A stretch of DNA of 47,976 nt from contig JAFIHF010000058.1 of the NCBI GenBank assembly GCA_017848855.1, positions 1-47,976 of the forward strand, written 5' to 3'. The stretch is from Rhodanobacter denitrificans. GTDB taxonomy: Bacteria > Pseudomonadota > Gammaproteobacteria > Xanthomonadales > Rhodanobacteraceae. The position numbers and the translations under genes are program-made. The notes under the pieces were generated by a model that worked only from the letters and a program-made list of their open reading frames with translations, was not told the DNA's origin and searched no databases. Positions 44,850 to 47,976 of the stretch are shown in pieces; position 1 is the stretch's first letter; each line of letters starts with the position of its first letter.

Positions 44850-46292
44850 TCAGTTGTCGGTGTTCGGCGTGTTGTTGCGGGCCAGCTTGATGCGCTGGTC
44901 GATCTGCTCCAGCCGCGCCAGCTCGGGCTTCACCACGGTGGCCTTGAACTTCGCCATCTGCGCCGCGGGCAGCGGCTCGGGCTTGGGCAGGGTCACCGTC
45001 TGCGGGTTGCGCTGCACGCCGTCCACGCGGAATTCGTAGTGCAGGTGCGGGCCGGTGGCCAGTCCGGTCATGCCGACGTAGCCGATCACTTCGCCCTGCT
45101 TCACGTGCGAGCCCACGCGCAGGCCGGGGGCGAAGCGCGACATGTGGCCGTAGGCGGTGCTGATGTCCTTGTTGTGCTGGATCAGCACGAAGTTGCCGTA
45201 GCCGTTTTCCCAGCCGTGGTACTTGATCACGCCGTCGCCGGCGGCGTGGATCGGCGTGCCGGTGGGCGCGGCGTAGTCCACGCCCTTGTGCGCGCGCATG
45301 CGGCCGAGGATCGGGTGCATGCGCGCGGCGCTGAAGGTGGAGGAGATGCGGGTGAAGTCCACCGGGATGCGCAGGAAGGACTTCTGCAGCGGGCGGCCGT
45401 CCTCGCTGAACCAGCCGATGCTGCCGTCGGCCTTCTTGAAGCGGTAGGCGGTGTAGCGCTGGCCCTGGTTCACGAACTCCGCGGCCACGATGTCGCCTTC
45501 GCCGTAGCGCGCGCCGTCGCGGTAGACGTCGTCGTAGATCACGGTGAAGCTGTCGCCCTCGCGCAGGTCCTGCACGAAGTCGATGTCGTACTTGAACAGG
45601 TCGGCGAGCTTGCCCACCATCGCGTCGCTCAGGCCCGCCTGGCCGGCCGCGGCATACAGGCTGCTGCGGATCACCCCGTGCGCCACCTGCTCGCGCACGT
45701 CCATGTCGCGCGGCTGCAGCGCCAGCGTGGCCTGCGTGCCGTCGAGGCGCACGATCGCGCGGGTGGCCTGGTCCTTGTCGAAGCGGAAGCCGCGCAGGTC
45801 GCCGCCGGGGCCGAGCAGGAAGTCGAATTCCTCGCCGGGACGGATGTTGTGCAGCGCGGATTTCGCGTCGCCGGCGGCGTCCATCACCTTCTGCAGGTCG
45901 GTGAGGCTGAGGCCGCGGCCGCCGAAGATGTCCGACAGCGTCTGGCCCGGCTGCACGCGCACCACCTGCCAGTCGTCCACCGTCACCGCGGTCGGCTTGG
46001 TCGGGGTCAGCTTCGGCAGGGCCAGCGGCAGCAGGGTATGCGCCTCGACCGTCGGCGCGGGCTTCATCGCGGTGGCCCAGGCCGGCATCACCAGGCCCGA
46101 CAGCAGCGTGGCCATCAGCGCGGTGCCGGCCAGCACCCAGCGTTCGCGGTGCCAGTGAATCGGCGTGGTGGATTCCGAACGGTCGAACGACCAGTGCGCG
46201 CAGCGTTCGTAGAAGCTGACGTGCCGACGCTGCGCCTTGCGGCAGATGGCCTGCTTGCGTGCGTGGCGCGCTCCCCGAATTTCCTCACCCAT
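44850..46292 (-). CDS. M23-family murein endopeptidase with LysM-like/OapA-type N-terminus
   Basis: The 480-residue envelope protein has a cytoplasmic basic start and a single hydrophobic anchor ([22 protein letters not shown], ~51-72). A LysM-like segment follows ([20 protein letters not shown], ~105), then a linker domain. The peptidase domain (~340-440) has the zinc ligands in [18 protein letters not shown] (H and D) and [12 protein letters not shown] (HxH). It cleaves peptidoglycan cross-links (MepM-like). ATG 46292 is chosen; an in-frame start at 46376 would lie upstream of the promoter's -10. It is co-transcribed with anmK. Confidence 0.92.
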   Translation of the reverse strand: MGEEIRGARHARKQAICRKAQRRHVSFYERCAHWSFDRSESTTPIHWHRERWVLAGTALMATLLSGLVMPAWATAMKPAPTVEAHTLLPLALPKLTPTKPTAVTVDDWQVVRVQPGQTLSDIFGGRGLSLTDLQKVMDAAGDAKSALHNIRPGEEFDFLLGPGGDLRGFRFDKDQATRAIVRLDGTQATLALQPRDMDVREQVAHGVIRSSLYAAAGQAGLSDAMVGKLADLFKYDIDFVQDLREGDSFTVIYDDVYRDGARYGEGDIVAAEFVNQGQRYTAYRFKKADGSIGWFSEDGRPLQKSFLRIPVDFTRISSTFSAARMHPILGRMRAHKGVDYAAPTGTPIHAAGDGVIKYHGWENGYGNFVLIQHNKDISTAYGHMSRFAPGLRVGSHVKQGEVIGYVGMTGLATGPHLHYEFRVDGVQRNPQTVTLPKPEPLPAAQMAKFKATVVKPELARLEQIDQRIKLARNNTPNTDN

Positions 46293-46331
46293 GCTGCGCA
46301 AGCCTCGTCGTACAAAGTAACAAACCCGCGT

Positions 46332-46361
46332 ACCATAGTCGCCGCGTGACAAGTGCGTCAA
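46332..46361 (-). promoter_or_regulatory. Promoter of the M23 peptidase-anmK operon
   Basis: On the minus strand, -35 TTGACG (46356-46361), an 18-bp spacer and -10 TATGGT (46332-46337), 40 bp before the chosen start. The position argues for ATG 46292 rather than any start further upstream. Confidence 0.65.
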
Positions 46362-46478
46362 TGCCTTTCCCATCAAGGGTTTGCGCTGGGTTTTCGGTTA
46401 ACGCACAATTAACGCCGAAACGTGATTGCCATCGCCCAAATGGCTGTCATGGCAACCACAAAGCCCCCGAGGAAAGGC

Positions 46479-47690
46479 ATGAACGAACCCGAGCAGGCGC
46501 TGGCCGCGATCGCGCGCGGCGCCGACGAAATCATCAAGCGCGAGGACCTGCTGGAGCGGCTGAAGAGCGGCCGCCCGCTGCGCATCAAGGCCGGCTTCGA
46601 CCCCACCGCGCCGGACCTGCACCTCGGCCACACCGTGCTGCTCAACAAGATGCGCCAGTTCCAGGACCTGGGGCATCAGGTGATCTTCCTGATCGGCGAC
46701 TTCACCGGCATGATCGGCGACCCCACCGGCAAGAACGTCACGCGCAAGCCGCTGAGCCGCGAGGACGTGCTGAAGAACGCCGAGACCTACGCCGCGCAGG
46801 TCTACAAGGTGCTCGACCGCGAGCGCACCGAAGTGCGCTTTAACTCCGAGTGGTTCGGCCAGATGGGCGCGGCCGACATGATCAAGCTCGCCGCGCAGCA
46901 CACCGTGGCGCGCATGCTCGAACGCGACGACTTCGCCAAGCGCTACGCCGCGCAGCAGCCGATCGCAATCCACGAATTCCTCTATCCGCTGGTGCAGGGC
47001 TACGACTCGGTGGCGCTCAAGGCCGACGTCGAGCTGGGCGGCACCGACCAGAAGTTCAACCTGCTGATGGGCCGCGCGCTGCAGGAGCATCACGGCCAGC
47101 CGCCGCAGATCGTGCTGACCATGCCGCTGCTCGAAGGTCTGGACGGCGTCAACAAGATGTCCAAGTCGCTGGGCAACTACATCGGCATCGACGAGCCGGC
47201 GATCGACATCGTCACCAAGACCCTGAAGATCGGCGACGACTTGATGTGGCGCTGGTTCGAGCTGCTCAGCTTCGAGGTCTCGCTCGACGAACTGGCGCAG
47301 ATGAAGCGCGAGGTGGCCAGCGGCGCGCTGAACCCGCGCGACGCCAAGCTGCGCCTGGCGCGCGAGCTGGCCACGCGCTTCCACGATGCCGCCGCCGCCG
47401 AACAGGCGATCGCCGGCTGGCACGCGGTGGTGCGCGGCGAAGGCGACACCTCGCTGCTGCCGCTCAGCGAGATCGCGGCGCCCGCCGAGGGCCTGCGCCT
47501 GCCCGCGCTGCTCACCGCCGCCGGGCTCACCGCCAGCAACTCCGAGGCGAACCGCAAGCTCAAGGAGCGCGCGGTGCGCATCGACGCGGCCGTGGTGGAG
47601 GACGCGCAGCGCGTGTTCAGCGCCGGCTTCGAGGGCGTGCTGCAGGTGGGCAAGCGCAACTTCGCCCGGGTGCGGCTGACTGGTGGTTGA
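46479..47690 (+). CDS. tyrS: Tyrosyl-tRNA synthetase
   Basis: The 403-residue class Ic synthetase has the HIGH motif [13 protein letters not shown] (~48), the tyrosine pocket [15 protein letters not shown] (~77), [12 protein letters not shown] (~189) and KMSKS in [15 protein letters not shown] (~226). An S4-like C-terminal domain is present ([20 protein letters not shown], ~345). It belongs to the TyrRZ-like branch common in Xanthomonadales and Pseudomonas. ATG 46479 is preceded by GAGGAAAGG; upstream in-frame ATGs at 46422, 46440 and 46449 are less likely. It lies directly before the rRNA promoter region. Confidence 0.96.
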   Translation: MNEPEQALAAIARGADEIIKREDLLERLKSGRPLRIKAGFDPTAPDLHLGHTVLLNKMRQFQDLGHQVIFLIGDFTGMIGDPTGKNVTRKPLSREDVLKNAETYAAQVYKVLDRERTEVRFNSEWFGQMGAADMIKLAAQHTVARMLERDDFAKRYAAQQPIAIHEFLYPLVQGYDSVALKADVELGGTDQKFNLLMGRALQEHHGQPPQIVLTMPLLEGLDGVNKMSKSLGNYIGIDEPAIDIVTKTLKIGDDLMWRWFELLSFEVSLDELAQMKREVASGALNPRDAKLRLARELATRFHDAAAAEQAIAGWHAVVRGEGDTSLLPLSEIAAPAEGLRLPALLTAAGLTASNSEANRKLKERAVRIDAAVVEDAQRVFSAGFEGVLQVGKRNFARVRLTGG

Positions 47691-47759
47691 TTGTTCCCTG
47701 AGCAATCAATGAGTTACAGGTCTCGGTGAAAGTATTTTCAGAAATTCCTAGGAATTCGC

Positions 47760-47788
47760 TTGCCAAGTCGGCGGGCTGTCCCTAGTAT
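47760..47788 (+). promoter_or_regulatory. rRNA operon promoter P1 (upstream)
   Basis: TTGCCA (47760-47765), a 17-bp spacer and TAGTAT (47783-47788). A 14-bp palindrome AATTCCTAGGAATT (47743-47756) lies directly upstream and could be a regulator site. Confidence 0.55.
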
Positions 47789-47855
47789 TCGCCGCCCCGC
47801 TGCTGCATCGGCACGGCGCCCCACCAACTCGCAGAAAAAAATCTTCTACGAGCTG

Positions 47856-47883
47856 TTGACGGACCGAGAAAACGATGTATAGT
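47856..47883 (+). promoter_or_regulatory. rRNA operon promoter P2
   Basis: TTGACG (47856-47861), a 16-bp spacer and TATAGT (47878-47883). An A/T-rich UP-element-like stretch (GAAAAAAATCTTCTA, 47833-47847) lies just upstream, and a GC-rich discriminator (GAGCGGC) follows the -10, both typical of stringently controlled rRNA promoters. Confidence 0.82.
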
Positions 47884-47976
47884 GAGCGGCTCACCCGGGA
47901 CGAAAGGTCACGGGGCGGAAACGAAAGCTTCCGCGGTGGATTGGATCTTTGACAGTGTGCACAGGTGAATTGTGTG
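47884..47976 (+). other. rRNA leader with boxA, truncated by the window edge
   Basis: The leader contains GGATCTTTGACAGT (47943-47956), close to the boxA antitermination element that precedes 16S rRNA. The 16S gene itself is not in the window; the assignment rests on promoter architecture, boxA and the tyrS neighbourhood. Confidence 0.7.

Overview
This is a GC-rich gammaproteobacterial chromosome segment. The order radC / coaBC-dut-algC / pyrE / xth / ampG / anmK / M23 peptidase / tyrS / rRNA promoter is an arrangement I associate with Xanthomonadales. Together with the Oar-like TonB receptor, the argS-SPOR pair, the biosynthetic speA opposite speE and the abundant REP-like hairpins, it points to Xanthomonadaceae or Rhodanobacteraceae (Rhodanobacter- or Dyella-like). 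This placement is inferred from gene order and protein style; no 16S sequence lies in the window.

Left edge (1-1402): a decayed chromosomal integron, lower in GC than its surroundings. On the + strand is the first ~47 recognisable residues of an integron integrase (IntI), cut off where the neighbouring gene begins. Running away from it on the - strand are an attI-like boundary, a cassette encoding a small lipoprotein, a well-formed 57-bp attC site, and a second cassette encoding a class III nucleotide-cyclase-like protein that starts at TTG. The second cassette is interrupted by the end of an insertion sequence at ~292. This is the most interesting part of the window.

1413-10016 is one very large gene for a cyclic beta-1,2-glucan synthase (NdvB/ChvB type). 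After it come a GNAT acetyltransferase, a PAS-GGDEF-EAL protein with a degenerate GGDEF motif and an intact EAL motif, an unknown protein, a thiolase, a TonB C-terminal-domain protein and, convergent with it, an Oar-like TonB-dependent receptor. From 20436 to 24658 a same-strand run encodes a lipoprotein of the phospholipase D superfamily, a SixA-type phosphatase, a ParA-type ATPase and an unknown secreted protein.

The polyamine genes speE and speA are divergent around 26000. The 955-bp gap after speA is a mosaic of repeats: two inverted copies of a hairpin element whose stem differences are compensatory, a (CAACAG)15 microsatellite, and (ACCCC)5. Then come a 3-hydroxybutyrate dehydrogenase overlapping a patatin-type hydrolase, an SDR oxidoreductase, a SPOR-domain protein and argS. 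The 34220-34891 gap holds an orphan intrinsic terminator, which may end a C-rich small RNA, and three in-frame tandem copies of a 69-bp repeat.

The right part is housekeeping: DNA repair (radC, xth), CoA and dUTP metabolism (coaBC, dut), sugar-phosphate metabolism (membrane-anchored algC), pyrimidine synthesis (pyrE), peptidoglycan recycling and remodelling (ampG, anmK, M23 peptidase), and tyrS. The window ends in a tandem-promoter rRNA leader just short of the expected 16S gene.
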